A DNA stretch of 64,000 nt, taken from Bradyrhizobium sp. NFR13 (GTDB lineage Bacteria; Pseudomonadota; Alphaproteobacteria; Rhizobiales; Xanthobacteraceae). Below are positions 1-9,579 of this stretch, in pieces. The stretch covers positions 1,426,001-1,490,000 of the forward strand of contig NZ_FOTP01000001.1 in NCBI RefSeq assembly GCF_900114605.1, written 5' to 3'. A program made the translations under genes and the position numbers. The notes under the pieces were generated by a model. The model saw only the letters and a program-made list of their open reading frames with translations, made no database searches and was not told where the DNA came from. Each line of letters starts with the position of its first letter. The stretch's first letter is position 1.

Positions 1-489
1 AACACGATTGCCGAGTCCGGCGCGATCGTCGAATACCTGGTCAAGACCTACGGCAATGGCCGCCTGATTCCGGCTGACAATACGCCTGAGCGTCTGCGCT
101 TCGCCTACTGGCTGCACTATGCCGAGGGATCGGCGATGCCGCCGCTTTTGTTGAAACTCATTTTCATGATGCTGCCGAAGCGCGCGCCGTTACTGATGCG
201 TCCCGTGGTCAATGCCATTGCGGCGAAAGCGCTGAACACGCTGGTCGATCCGCAGCTCAAGCAGCACATGGCCTTTTGGGAAGGCGAACTCGCAAAGAGC
301 GAGTGGTTCGCCGGCAACGAATTCACCGCCGCCGATATCCAGATGAGCTTCCCGCTCGAAGCCGCTTCGGCGCGTGCTGGGCTGGAGCAAGGACATCCCA
401 AGGCAATGGCGTGGCTCGCGAAGGTCCACGCCCGGTCCGCCTATCAGCGTGCGCTGGAGAAGGGCGGGCCGTATTCGGTGGGACGTTAG
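1..489 (+). CDS. Glutathione S-transferase, C-terminal part (5' end outside window)
   Basis: The frame is open from the first base, so the gene starts to the left of the window. The visible 162 residues begin with the end of a thioredoxin-like GST N-domain (the NTIAESGAIVEYL segment, matching the glutathione-binding xESxAIxxYL motif). An all-helical C-domain follows, with the conserved N-cap motif in GNEFTAADIQMSF (canonical form FxxADI). GSTs conjugate or reduce electrophiles with glutathione in the cytosol; the substrate cannot be told from sequence. Its stop codon overlaps the stop of the convergent amidohydrolase gene by 4 bp. Confidence 0.88.
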   Translation, partial: NTIAESGAIVEYLVKTYGNGRLIPADNTPERLRFAYWLHYAEGSAMPPLLLKLIFMMLPKRAPLLMRPVVNAIAAKALNTLVDPQLKQHMAFWEGELAKSEWFAGNEFTAADIQMSFPLEAASARAGLEQGHPKAMAWLAKVHARSAYQRALEKGGPYSVGR

Positions 490-1385
490 ACCGCAGGGAA
501 GCCGAACAGTTTCTGCGGGTTGCCGGTCAGGATGTGGTTGCGCGCCGCCTCATCCGGCACCCACTCTGCAAGCAGGTCGAGCAGATCGCTCACGCCCATC
601 ATCACGTCCCAATTCGCCACATGCGGCCAGTCGGAGCCCCAGATGCAGCGATCGGCATTGGCGGCGACCAGCTTCTGCGCGAACGGAATCGTATCGCTAT
701 AGGGCGGGCCACCCTGGATGCTGGTGCGATAGGCGCCGGACAGCCGCACCCATGCGCCGTCACGAACGAGTCCGACCAGAGCGTCGAAGCCCGGATCGTT
801 GATGCCGCGTGAGGTCGGGAAGTGTCCCATATGGTCGACGAGGAACGGTACCGGAAGTTTTGCAAAGCGCGACGCCAGCGCCGGAATGTCCTTCGCGTCG
901 ATCAGGAATTGCAGATGCCAGCCCATCTCGCGGCAGAGCGACGCGTAGTCCTCGAGCTGCGCGAAACCCATTCCGCCGCCATAAAGCACGTTGAGCCGAA
1001 GGCCGACGACGCCGGCTTCCTTCAGCGCCGCCTTCTCCTTTTCGGGGCAATCGAGCCCGATCACGGCGATGCCGCGCAGCCGCTGACGATTGGCGGTGAG
1101 TGCATCCACCAGCAGGCGATTGTCCGTGCCATGCACGCTGACTTGCGTCAGCACGCCGTAAGTCATGCCGGTTGCATCGAGCATCGACAGATAGGACGCA
1201 GCCGTGGCTTCCGGCGGCGTGTAGCTGCGCCCGGCGACGAACGGATAGTCCGGCGGCAGACCGATCACATGGGCATGGGTATCGACGGCGCCATGCGGCA
1301 CAGTGAACCGTGTCGCGCCGCGCTGGGTCGGCTGCGGCCCCGGGCAAGCCCGGGGTTCGCTCGATGATGAATCAGGCGTCTGCAT
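486..1385 (-). CDS. Amidohydrolase family protein, 2-pyrone-4,6-dicarboxylate lactonase-like
   Basis: A 299-residue TIM-barrel metal hydrolase of the COG3618 type. Visible motifs are VDTHAHV (the HxH metal site), DHMGHFP in the middle and WGSDWPHVAN near the C-terminus, the same layout as 2-pyrone-4,6-dicarboxylate lactonase LigI. The real substrate is probably a cyclic lactone or a related carboxylate, but this is inference. The open frame extends upstream to 1502, inside the MFS gene; the ATG at 1385 is preferred because it overlaps the MFS stop by only 14 bp. The N-terminal 30 residues are low-complexity and partly encoded by a palindrome (1338-1355). It is probably co-transcribed with the MFS transporter. 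Confidence 0.82.
   Translation of the reverse strand: MQTPDSSSSEPRACPGPQPTQRGATRFTVPHGAVDTHAHVIGLPPDYPFVAGRSYTPPEATAASYLSMLDATGMTYGVLTQVSVHGTDNRLLVDALTANRQRLRGIAVIGLDCPEKEKAALKEAGVVGLRLNVLYGGGMGFAQLEDYASLCREMGWHLQFLIDAKDIPALASRFAKLPVPFLVDHMGHFPTSRGINDPGFDALVGLVRDGAWVRLSGAYRTSIQGGPPYSDTIPFAQKLVAANADRCIWGSDWPHVANWDVMMGVSDLLDLLAEWVPDEAARNHILTGNPQKLFGFPAV
1338..1355. repeat. REP-like GC palindrome inside the amidohydrolase 5' coding region
   Basis: Two perfect 8-bp arms (CCCCGGGC and GCCCGGGG) are separated by 2 bp. The core resembles the palindromic repeats found between genes in Bradyrhizobium-type genomes. Here it lies in the first 50 codons of the amidohydrolase frame. Confidence 0.5.
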
Positions 1386-2676
1386 AGAGAATACGTCCGC
1401 GGGTTTCAGGCAGCGCATAGGCTGCAAGGAAGAACAGGCCGTAAGCCAACACTGCGAAGATCGCGATGGCATTGCCGAGGCTGGTGGTGTTGGACAGCGC
1501 ACCGACCAGGAACGGGAACAGGGCGCCTATGCCACGACCGAAATTGTAGCAGAAGCCCTGGCCCGATCCGCGCAGACGCGTTGGATAGAGCTCCGTGAGA
1601 AATGCGCCCATGCCGGAGAAGTAGCCCGACGCAAAGAAGCCGAGCGGGAAGCCGAGGATCCACAGCACCTCGTTGGTGAGCGTCACCTGTGTGTAGATCA
1701 GGATGACCGCAATGGCGCCGAGCGAGAAGGTCAGGAACAAATTGCGGCGGCCGATGCGGTCGGCGAGCCATGCGCCGACGAGATAGCCGACGAAGGAGCC
1801 GATGATCAGCGCCGAGAGATAACCCGTCGATGAGACGATCGACAGCTTGCGCTCGGTGGTGAGAAAGCGCGGCACCCAGAAGGTGATGGCGTAATAGCCG
1901 CCCTGGCAACCGGTCGCAGCGAGCGAAGCCAGAATCGTGGTCTTCAGCATCGGGCCGGCGAAGATTTCGCTGAGCTTGGGCCGGTCGCCGCTGGCGTTCT
2001 GCTTGGCGCGGGTCTCTGCGGCAATGATCGGTTCTTCGACGTAGCGGCGCAGATACAGCACCAGCAAAGCCGGCAGCGCGCCGATGGCGAACATCCAGCG
2101 CCAGGCCGTCTCTGGCGGTAGCCATGAGAACAGGATTGCTTGTGACAGCACGGCGAGACCCCAGCCGATCGCCCAGCCGGACTGCACAGAACCGACTGCG
2201 CGACCGCGATATTGCGGGCGAATGGCTTCGCCCATCAGCACCGCGCCTGCGGCCCACTCACCCCCGAAGCCAATGCCGAGCAGCGCACGCGCCACCAGCA
2301 GCTGATCGAAATTCTGCACGAACGCACAGACCAGCGAGAAGAACGAGAACCACAGGATCGTCAGCTGCAGCGTACGTACGCGGCCGATACGGTCGGCGAG
2401 ATAGCCGCCGAGCCAGCCACCGATAGCCGATGCGAGCAGCGTCACGGTGCCAGCGAGGCCGGCTGTACCGGGATCGACCTTCCACATCACTATGATGGTG
2501 CCGATCACCAGCGGATAGATCATGAAATCCATGCCATCAAGCGCCCAGCCTGTGGCGCAGGCCCAGAATGTGCGGCGCTCCGGCGGATTCATGTCGCGAT
2601 AGAAGGCCAGAAGGCTGGTGTCTTCGATCTCCGCGCGCTCAATGGCGCCGGGATCGGTTGGTCGGTTGCCGCTCAT
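1372..2676 (-). CDS. MFS transporter (metabolite/H+ symporter type)
   Basis: A 434-residue inner-membrane carrier with about 12 hydrophobic segments. The loop after the second helix pair carries a typical MFS motif (GGYLADRIGRVRTL), repeated in the second half as GAWLADRIGRRNLF. The GIGFGGEWAAGAVLMGE segment and the DGMDFMIYPL opening resemble aromatic-acid or carboxylate symporters. The ATG at 2676 is chosen over the upstream frame start at 2718 because a GGGGGA ribosome site lies just before it. Coupling to the amidohydrolase suggests it imports that enzyme's substrate, which is inference. Confidence 0.85.
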   Translation of the reverse strand: MSGNRPTDPGAIERAEIEDTSLLAFYRDMNPPERRTFWACATGWALDGMDFMIYPLVIGTIIVMWKVDPGTAGLAGTVTLLASAIGGWLGGYLADRIGRVRTLQLTILWFSFFSLVCAFVQNFDQLLVARALLGIGFGGEWAAGAVLMGEAIRPQYRGRAVGSVQSGWAIGWGLAVLSQAILFSWLPPETAWRWMFAIGALPALLVLYLRRYVEEPIIAAETRAKQNASGDRPKLSEIFAGPMLKTTILASLAATGCQGGYYAITFWVPRFLTTERKLSIVSSTGYLSALIIGSFVGYLVGAWLADRIGRRNLFLTFSLGAIAVILIYTQVTLTNEVLWILGFPLGFFASGYFSGMGAFLTELYPTRLRGSGQGFCYNFGRGIGALFPFLVGALSNTTSLGNAIAIFAVLAYGLFFLAAYALPETRGRILYADA

Positions 2677-2756
2677 GATTGTTTCCCCCGTTAGTCGTCT
2701 TGGTTCGGGGGCGCTCACCCGTGCGCCCCTGGGGGCACCGGATGTGTCATTGGACG

Positions 2757-4502
2757 TCAGTACCCAGATGCCTCAGCGCCACGCGTACGCGGATCAGGGG
2801 CGCCAAGCAAGCCGTCCGGCGTCACCAGAATAGAATTGGCCGAAGTCTGGCCCATCGGCTCGACGACCTTGTGGCCCATGGTACGCAGGGCATTGAGGGT
2901 CTCTTCGCTGAAGCCGCGTTCGATGCGCACTTCATCAGGCAGCCACTGGTGATGCAGGCGAGAGGTCGCGACGGCTGACATCACATCCATTCTGTAATCG
3001 ATCACATTGACGATCACCTGCAGCACCGTCGAGATGATGCGGCTGCCGCCAGGCGAGCCGGTGACGAGCACCGGCTTGCCGTCCTTCAGCACGATGGTCG
3101 GCGACATCGATGACAGCGGGCGCTTGCCGGGACCGGGCAGGTTGGCTTCGAAGCCGACAAGTCCATAGGCATTGGATGCGCCGGGCGCCGCGGTGAAGTC
3201 GTCGAGCTCGTTGTTGAGCAATACACCGGTGCCATCGGCAATCAGGCCGACGCCATAGCTGAAATTCAGCGTGTAGGTGTTGCTCACCGCATTGCCGGCG
3301 CTGTCGACCACCGAGTAATGCGTGGTGTTTTGTCCTTCGCGCGGCGGTACGGCCGAGAGGGCATCCGTCCACGGCGTTGCCTTGTTGGGATCGATCGAGG
3401 CGCGCTGCCCGGCGGCGTAGTTCTTCGAGGTCAGCGTCGTGATCGGCGCGTTGACGAAAGCGGGGTCACCCAGATAGCGCGCGCGATCCGCATAAGCGCG
3501 CTTCATGGCCTCGACCAGCAGATGCAGCGACGGTGCGGAGGCTTGCCGCATCTCGCCCATCGGGAAGCCTTCGAGAATATTCAGCGTCTCCAGCAGCACC
3601 GTTCCGCCGGATGATGGCAGCGGCATCGAGATGATGTCGTAGCCGCGATAGCTGCCGCGGACCGGTGTGCGAACCACGGGCTGATAGGTCTTGAGGTCGT
3701 CTGCCGTGAAGATGCCACCCGCCGCATTGATGCCGCTGACCAGTTTCTCGGCAATGGGACCCTCGTAGAAGCCACGCGGCCCCTGTGCGGCAATCGCCGT
3801 GAGCGTTGTTGCGAGGTCTGTCTGGATCAACCGGTCGCCCTCGCGCAGCGAGGTGCCGTCGTCACGCGAAAAGATCTTCTTTGTTGTCGGCCAACGCGCC
3901 AGGCGCCTGTGCCAATCCGGTAGCGTATCCGCGCCATCGTCGGTCAGAACGAAGCCATCGCGCGCCAGAGCGATCGCCGGCTGTAGCAGATCCGACAGTG
4001 TGAATCGGCCGGAGCCATATTTCTCCAGCGCCAGCGCAAGTCCCGCCACCGTGCCGGGGATGCCGATGCCCAACGCCGAATCGCGGGATTTCGCGGTGTC
4101 CGGCTTGCCGTCGCTGCCGAGAAACATGTTGCGGGTGGCAGCCGCCGGCGCGGTCTCGCGGTAGTCGATGGTGACGTCTTCGCCGGAGGCCGTGTGGATC
4201 ACCATGAAACCGCCGCCGCCGATATTGCCGGCACGCGGATAGGTGACAGCCATGGCGAAACCGCTCGCAACAGCCGCATCGATCGCATTGCCACCGCGCG
4301 CCATGACATCCGCACCGACCTTGGCGGAAATTTTTTCCTGGGCGACGACCATGCCATGCTTGGCAGCGATGGGTTTGAGCGTGCCGGACGGTGCGGGGGT
4401 ATAGGTATCACGCGCCTGCTGCGCGTTTGTCGATGCCGGGACGACGAGTATAAATGCGAGTGCTGCGACGCAGGTACAACGCAGGAAAGCAAACGGTGCC
4501 AT
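2757..4502 (-). CDS. ggt: Gamma-glutamyltransferase (glutathione hydrolase), secreted
   Basis: A 581-residue full-length family member. It starts with a signal peptide (MAPFAFLRCTCVAALAFILV, with likely cleavage after the STNA region). The precursor autocleaves before a catalytic threonine; the NTTHYSVVD motif is present and the nucleophile is Thr394 (codon 3321-3323). The oxyanion and binding motif PGKRPLSSMSPT and the GSPGGSRII segment are also present. In the periplasm the enzyme hydrolyses or transfers the gamma-glutamyl group of glutathione and related peptides. A GC hairpin (2708-2729) follows the gene. It sits upstream of the MFS and amidohydrolase genes on the same strand with an 80-bp gap, so co-transcription is possible. 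Confidence 0.95.
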   Translation of the reverse strand: MAPFAFLRCTCVAALAFILVVPASTNAQQARDTYTPAPSGTLKPIAAKHGMVVAQEKISAKVGADVMARGGNAIDAAVASGFAMAVTYPRAGNIGGGGFMVIHTASGEDVTIDYRETAPAAATRNMFLGSDGKPDTAKSRDSALGIGIPGTVAGLALALEKYGSGRFTLSDLLQPAIALARDGFVLTDDGADTLPDWHRRLARWPTTKKIFSRDDGTSLREGDRLIQTDLATTLTAIAAQGPRGFYEGPIAEKLVSGINAAGGIFTADDLKTYQPVVRTPVRGSYRGYDIISMPLPSSGGTVLLETLNILEGFPMGEMRQASAPSLHLLVEAMKRAYADRARYLGDPAFVNAPITTLTSKNYAAGQRASIDPNKATPWTDALSAVPPREGQNTTHYSVVDSAGNAVSNTYTLNFSYGVGLIADGTGVLLNNELDDFTAAPGASNAYGLVGFEANLPGPGKRPLSSMSPTIVLKDGKPVLVTGSPGGSRIISTVLQVIVNVIDYRMDVMSAVATSRLHHQWLPDEVRIERGFSEETLNALRTMGHKVVEPMGQTSANSILVTPDGLLGAPDPRTRGAEASGY

Positions 4503-4608
4503 CGATCACTCCGGCTGACAGCGGACATGATCGCATCGCCGTCTCGAATGCTATATGGCTTGTGAAACGTACGAGACAACACTCTGTGATTCGCGGGGGA
4601 TACCACGC

Positions 4609-6000
4609 ATGGCGGTCGCCGCCGCTTCATCAGCCTCTGTGCCAGTCGCCCAAAAGACCTACCCGCGGCGCTCCGCGGTGATCAGCTGGATGTTCTTTGA
4701 CTGGGCGGCCCAGCCTTACTTCAGTCTCATCACCACCTTTGTCTTCGCGCCCTATTTCGCCACGCGCGTGGCATCCGATGCGGCGACCGGACAATCGCTG
4801 TGGGGCTTCGCCACCGCTGCGGCCGGGTTGATCATCGCGCTGGCATCGCCGATGCTTGGCGCGATTGCCGATGCGAGCGGCCGTCGCAAGCCGTGGATCG
4901 CAAGCTTTGGCGCGATCTTCGTGATCGGCGCCTGCATCATGTGGATCGGCAAGCCCGGCGATCCCGCTATCATCCTGCCGCTGCTGATTGCCTATGGCTT
5001 GGCGACCATCGGCGTGGAATTCGCGACCGTGTTCAACAATGCGATGATGCCGACGCTGGTGCCGCCGGACAAAATCGGTCGCCTGTCCGGCTCGGGCTGG
5101 GCGCTCGGCTATGTCGGCGGCATTCTCAGCCTGATCATCGTGCTCGGCTTCATGGCAGCGAATCCGACGACGGGACGCACATTATTCGGTCTGGTCCCGA
5201 TCCTCGGTCTCGACCCCGCGACCTTCCAGGGCGATCGCATTTCGGCGCCGCTGTCCGGATTGTGGTTCGTCGTCTTCGTGCTGCCGATGTTTCTGCTGAC
5301 GCCGGATTTTCCTGCAAAAGTTTCGCCCGGTCACGCCGTGCGTGCAGGTCTGACCGATCTCAGGCACACGCTAAGCGATCTGCCGAAGCATCGCTCGATG
5401 ATGGCATTCCTGATTGCCAACATGATCTACACGGACGGGCTGGTGTCGCTGTTTGCTTTCGGGGGCATCTATGCGGCCGGCACGTTCGGCTGGAACACGA
5501 TTCAGATCGGTACATTCGGTATCATCCTCGCAATCGCCGGCACATTCGGCGCCTTCATCGGCGGTAAGCTCGACGATGCGCTGGGGCCGAAGCGTGTGAT
5601 CACTGGCAGCATCCTGCTGCTCCTGACCTCGATCATCGCGATTCTGCTGATCGATCGCGAAACCATCTTCTTCTTCAAGGTCACCCCGCCGGTCCCTGGC
5701 GGCGGCCTGTTCGCAGCGCCGGCAGAGAAAGCCTATCTCCTGCTGGGTTGCCTGATAGGCATGGCCGGTGGCCCGCTGCAGGCGGCATCGCGTACGCTGT
5801 TGATCCGGCTGGCGCCTCAAGACCGTATCGCGCAGTTCTTCGGATTATTTGCACTGACCGGGAAGGTGACGTCCTTCATGGGGCCGCTGCTAATCGGCTT
5901 CGTCACCGCAGTCACCGCCAGCCAGAAGGCTGGCATGGCGGTGCTGGTGCTGTTCTTCGTCGGAGGCCTCGGTCTGCTTGCGCGAGTGCGTGAAGCCTGA
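4609..6000 (+). CDS. MFS transporter, UMF1 / Atg22-like family
   Basis: A 463-residue inner-membrane protein with 11-12 hydrophobic segments. The opening WMFFDWAAQPYFSLITTFVF matches the DWANSxYxxxI signature of the UMF1 family (vacuole effluxer Atg22-like). The loop motif LGAIADASGRRKPWI follows the second helix. In yeast, Atg22 exports amino acids from the vacuole; the bacterial substrate is unknown. The ATG at 4609 is preferred over the frame start at 4555 because GGGGGA stands 8-9 nt upstream. It is divergent from ggt, and the two share the 106-bp region 4503-4608. Confidence 0.87.
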   Translation: MAVAAASSASVPVAQKTYPRRSAVISWMFFDWAAQPYFSLITTFVFAPYFATRVASDAATGQSLWGFATAAAGLIIALASPMLGAIADASGRRKPWIASFGAIFVIGACIMWIGKPGDPAIILPLLIAYGLATIGVEFATVFNNAMMPTLVPPDKIGRLSGSGWALGYVGGILSLIIVLGFMAANPTTGRTLFGLVPILGLDPATFQGDRISAPLSGLWFVVFVLPMFLLTPDFPAKVSPGHAVRAGLTDLRHTLSDLPKHRSMMAFLIANMIYTDGLVSLFAFGGIYAAGTFGWNTIQIGTFGIILAIAGTFGAFIGGKLDDALGPKRVITGSILLLLTSIIAILLIDRETIFFFKVTPPVPGGGLFAAPAEKAYLLLGCLIGMAGGPLQAASRTLLIRLAPQDRIAQFFGLFALTGKVTSFMGPLLIGFVTAVTASQKAGMAVLVLFFVGGLGLLARVREA

Positions 6001-6012
6001 GCCTCGAAAGCC

Positions 6013-7605
6013 TTAGTGCTTGAAGTGGCGGACGCCGGTGAACACCATGGCGATTCCGGCGTCATCCGCCGCCTTGATCACTTCATCGTCGCGGATCGAA
6101 CCGCCTGGCTGAATCACGGCCGTGGCTCCGGCCTCGATCGCCACCAATAGTCCGTCGGCGAAGGGGAAGAACGCATCTGATGCGACGACCGATCCTTTGG
6201 TCATAGGCTCGGCGAGTTTCAGTTCGGCAGCAGCATCCTGCGCCTTACGTGCGGCAATCCGAGCGGAATCGACCCGGCTCATCTGGCCTGCACCGATACC
6301 GACGGTGGCAAGGTCCTTCGCGTAAATGATCGTGTTCGATTTGACATGCTTAGCCACACGGAATGCAAATTTGAGATCGCGCAATTCAGCTTCCGTCGGC
6401 TGCCGTTTTGTAACTGGCTTCAGGATCATGTCATCGACCACCGCGTTGTCACGGCTCTGCACCAGTAGGCCGCCGGCCACCGTCTTGTAGGTCAGGCCCG
6501 GCGCGCGGGGATTAGGCAAGCTACCTGCCAGCAGCAGGCGGATATTCCGTCGTTTGGCGATGATGGCGATTGCTTCTTCGGTGGCGTCCGGCGCGATGAT
6601 CACCTCGGTGAGGATCTCGGTGATGGTCTGCGCGGTCTCCGCGTCCAGCGTGCGGTTCATGGCAATGATGCCGCCGAAGGCCGAAGTAGAATCGCAGGCC
6701 AGTGCCTTGCGATAGGCGTCGATCAGGTTGCTGCCTTCGGCCACGCCGCAGGGGTTGGCGTGCTTGACGATGACGCAGGCTGCGGTGCGCTTTGGATCGA
6801 ACTCGGCGATGCATTCATAGGCCGCATCGGTGTCGTTGATATTGTTGTAGGATAGTTGCTTGCCCTGCACCTGCCGCGCCGAGGATACGCCGGGGCGCAG
6901 TTCGGGCGTGCGATAGAACGCAGCGGTCTGATGCGGGTTCTCGCCGTAACGCAACGCTTCGACGAGCTTGCCGCCAACAGCCCGGAAATCCGGCGCATCG
7001 ATTTTCAACTGATCGGCAAACCAGTTCGAGATCGCGGCGTCATAGGCCGCAGTGCGGGCATAAGCCTTGGCTGCCAGACGGCGGCGCAGCGTCAGCGTGG
7101 TTGCGCCCTTGTTGGTGGCGAGTTCGTCGAGCACCGACTGATAATCGGAGGGCTCAACCACGACGGTGACGTCGTCATGGTTCTTGGAGGCTGCGCGGAT
7201 CATTGCCGGACCGCCGATATCGATATTCTCGATACAATCCTCATAGGAGGCGTTCTTCGCGACGGTCTCCTCGAACGGGTAGAGGTTCACGACGAGCAGA
7301 TCGATCTGCGAAATTCCGTGATCCTTCATTGCCTTGGCGTGTTCGGCATTGTCGCGGATCGCGAGCAGGCCGCCATGAACCTTGGGATGCAGCGTCTTGA
7401 CCCGGCCATCCATCATTTCCGGGAAGCCGGTGAGATCGGATACATCGGAGACCTTCAGGCCCGCCGCGGCGATCGCCTTGGCGGTACCGCCGGTGGAGAC
7501 GAGGTCGATGCCGTGAGCAGACAGCGCGCGAGCAAATTCGATCAGCCCGGACTTGTCGGAAACGGACAATAGAGCGCGAGTAACCTTGCGCGGATGGTCG
7601 GTCAT
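6013..7605 (-). CDS. purH: Bifunctional AICAR transformylase / IMP cyclohydrolase
   Basis: A 530-residue enzyme for the last two steps of de novo purine synthesis: formylation of AICAR and ring closure to IMP. The N-terminal cyclohydrolase part shows [33 protein letters not shown] and NLYPFE. The transformylase part shows [18 protein letters not shown] and a C-terminal [11 protein letters not shown] with QPGGSIRD. The ATG at 7605 starts the conserved protein; the longer frame to 7782 adds only non-conserved arginine-rich sequence. It converges on the UMF1 transporter with a 12-bp gap. Confidence 0.97.
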   Translation of the reverse strand: MTDHPRKVTRALLSVSDKSGLIEFARALSAHGIDLVSTGGTAKAIAAAGLKVSDVSDLTGFPEMMDGRVKTLHPKVHGGLLAIRDNAEHAKAMKDHGISQIDLLVVNLYPFEETVAKNASYEDCIENIDIGGPAMIRAASKNHDDVTVVVEPSDYQSVLDELATNKGATTLTLRRRLAAKAYARTAAYDAAISNWFADQLKIDAPDFRAVGGKLVEALRYGENPHQTAAFYRTPELRPGVSSARQVQGKQLSYNNINDTDAAYECIAEFDPKRTAACVIVKHANPCGVAEGSNLIDAYRKALACDSTSAFGGIIAMNRTLDAETAQTITEILTEVIIAPDATEEAIAIIAKRRNIRLLLAGSLPNPRAPGLTYKTVAGGLLVQSRDNAVVDDMILKPVTKRQPTEAELRDLKFAFRVAKHVKSNTIIYAKDLATVGIGAGQMSRVDSARIAARKAQDAAAELKLAEPMTKGSVVASDAFFPFADGLLVAIEAGATAVIQPGGSIRDDEVIKAADDAGIAMVFTGVRHFKH

Positions 7606-7705
7606 GATGCGTATCCCGTGGGAGAAGGACGCCGCGTAGCATGGTTTCGCGGTGCAAGAAACCGCAAGGGCTTGCATGCCAGCAATTTCGTCGTGAAGGC
7701 CTGAT

Positions 7706-9457
7706 TTACAACGGCAATTCCGGCTCGCGGCGGGCGTTGCGGCGGGCCGTGGTCTGCGACGGCGAGGAGGCCGAGCGGGCAAAACTCCAGCGGATGCTGG
7801 AGGTCTGCTGGGCGTTCTGGTGGATCACGATCTGGGCGGTCCGGCGCGGCCCGTCATTGCCGGCCAGAAACACGCTGTCCTCGAGCTCGACCTTGTCGTC
7901 GAGGGCTTCGAAGGTCCAGACGTCACGGTTCGGCAATACCAACATGACGCCGCGGGCGTCGCTGAGCCGGCTGGCCTTCACGGACGGATGCAGATGGAAG
8001 CGCAGGGCGTAGTCGGTATTGCTGCCCTTGAGCCGCGTCCCGGGGGCGGCCGCCACGATGTCTTCGCCTTCGAGTTTGGAGCCGTCCTCGGAGATCATCA
8101 GCACGCGCCGATGGGTGACGCCAAAACGCGGGTGGTAGCCGTCATGCGACGTGGTCAGTACGGTGCCGCTTGAGGTGATCTCGCGATAGCTCTCGACCAC
8201 ATGCGGACCGTTGACGATCGGCGCGCCCTGCAGAAATTTCTTCATCGCGCTGCGCTCGATGAACTGGCACGACGAGGTGTTGTGATAGGTCATGGTCGAA
8301 TGCGCGGGCGTGCCACGCGCGAAAGCACGCCAGTTGTCACGTCCGGTCGACGGCATCCCGCAATTGACGACGATGCGGCTTGGGCCGGATGAGAGCTCGA
8401 AGGATAGTGTGCCGGCATGGGCGTCATGGCTCACGCTGGGTGGGGGCGGCGGGCCGGTGTCGATGATCACGGTCATCTGGCCAGCTTCGAGGCGCTGGAA
8501 GCCGGTATGCGGCATATGCGCCATCGGCACGCCATGGGTGTCGTCATAGGCCAGCAGTGTCGCCAGCACATGCGACGGCGCATTGCTCATACCGTTGAAC
8601 AGTGCGAACGAGCCGTCGCCATGACGGAAGAATCGCAGCATCGGCATCATGCGATCGATCGCATTCAGTAGCGCCGGCGGTGGCGCGATGTTGCGGGCGG
8701 CAAAGGTCTGCCGCAGCGGCAGCAGATCGATCAGCAATTCGATCAGCGCGCCGGGATTGCGCGAGATATGTCCGCCATCGGGCAGGATCTGGCGCTGCAA
8801 TTCGTCGGAGAGTTTGCGTGTGGCGGTGCGGATGTGGCGCGCCTGATTGGCGAGGCAGAGGGATGCGTAACACAGCGCAATCAGTACCTGCAGCTTTGGC
8901 ACGCCGTCGGGTGCATGCGACAGCGCGTAGCGTAGCGAGCGGATCTCGCGGCTGAGCGAGCGCAGATAGCGGCGATAGAATTTGCCGTCGGTATCGCCGA
9001 GTACCAGCGGTGCCTGCGAAAGCAGCGAGATCACACGGCGGGCGATGACGTCGGCGCGGCGTCCGACCGGGCGTTTCCGCGACGGATTCGACATCCAGTC
9101 GTCGATCAGCGAGCGGGCGTTGGCGCGAGTGATGGCGGTGTCGGCGGCGCGCAGATGCCTTAGCCAGCCGAAGCCGAGCAGCGAGACTTCCCAATCTTCC
9201 GACGGCGGTTCCAGATCGAAGATCGAGCGGCCGTGACAGGTGACGATCTTGCCAGCAAAGACGAAGCGCCCCGCATAGATTTCGGCGGCGCGGGTGGCGT
9301 CGGTGGTGCGCAGGTCATGCGGCGCAATGATCAGGCGATCGGTGCGTCCGGGCCACAACCTCGCCAGTGCGGCCGATCCGCCGGACGCGCGCGACATCGC
9401 ACTCCGCGCGAAGCGGCCGAGGATCAGCCTCGAGATACGTCTGCGATGAGCGACCAC
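7706..9457 (-). CDS. Heparinase II/III family protein
   Basis: About 583 residues: an alpha-helical N-terminal toroid domain (around residues 60-300) followed by a beta-sandwich heparinase II/III-like domain with the segment [17 protein letters not shown]. Characterised relatives are polysaccharide lyases acting on uronic-acid glycans, but the substrate here is unknown. No classical signal peptide is apparent. The start is uncertain: a GTG at 9457 has AAGG five bases upstream and fits the basic [13 protein letters not shown] opening, while the frame also continues to a GTG at 9523. Placement between rsmB and purH seems typical of the Bradyrhizobium group (recalled, not checked). It probably follows rsmB in the same transcript. 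Confidence 0.85.
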   Translation of the reverse strand: MVAHRRRISRLILGRFARSAMSRASGGSAALARLWPGRTDRLIIAPHDLRTTDATRAAEIYAGRFVFAGKIVTCHGRSIFDLEPPSEDWEVSLLGFGWLRHLRAADTAITRANARSLIDDWMSNPSRKRPVGRRADVIARRVISLLSQAPLVLGDTDGKFYRRYLRSLSREIRSLRYALSHAPDGVPKLQVLIALCYASLCLANQARHIRTATRKLSDELQRQILPDGGHISRNPGALIELLIDLLPLRQTFAARNIAPPPALLNAIDRMMPMLRFFRHGDGSFALFNGMSNAPSHVLATLLAYDDTHGVPMAHMPHTGFQRLEAGQMTVIIDTGPPPPPSVSHDAHAGTLSFELSSGPSRIVVNCGMPSTGRDNWRAFARGTPAHSTMTYHNTSSCQFIERSAMKKFLQGAPIVNGPHVVESYREITSSGTVLTTSHDGYHPRFGVTHRRVLMISEDGSKLEGEDIVAAAPGTRLKGSNTDYALRFHLHPSVKASRLSDARGVMLVLPNRDVWTFEALDDKVELEDSVFLAGNDGPRRTAQIVIHQNAQQTSSIRWSFARSASSPSQTTARRNARREPELPL

Positions 9458-9579
9458 GCGCGCCTTGAACTGGAGAGAAAGGTTTGTTGCGAATCCTTTT
9501 AGCCGGAAACGCGGTCCGCACACAGTACAAGGAGGCCCCCTGTGGAAGCCTCGCGAATCGGGTGATTACTCTGTGAATA

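Noticed and set aside
7606-7705. Purine riboswitch upstream of purH
   Set aside because: The short leader has no conserved core that could be matched by eye to a known purine-sensing RNA.
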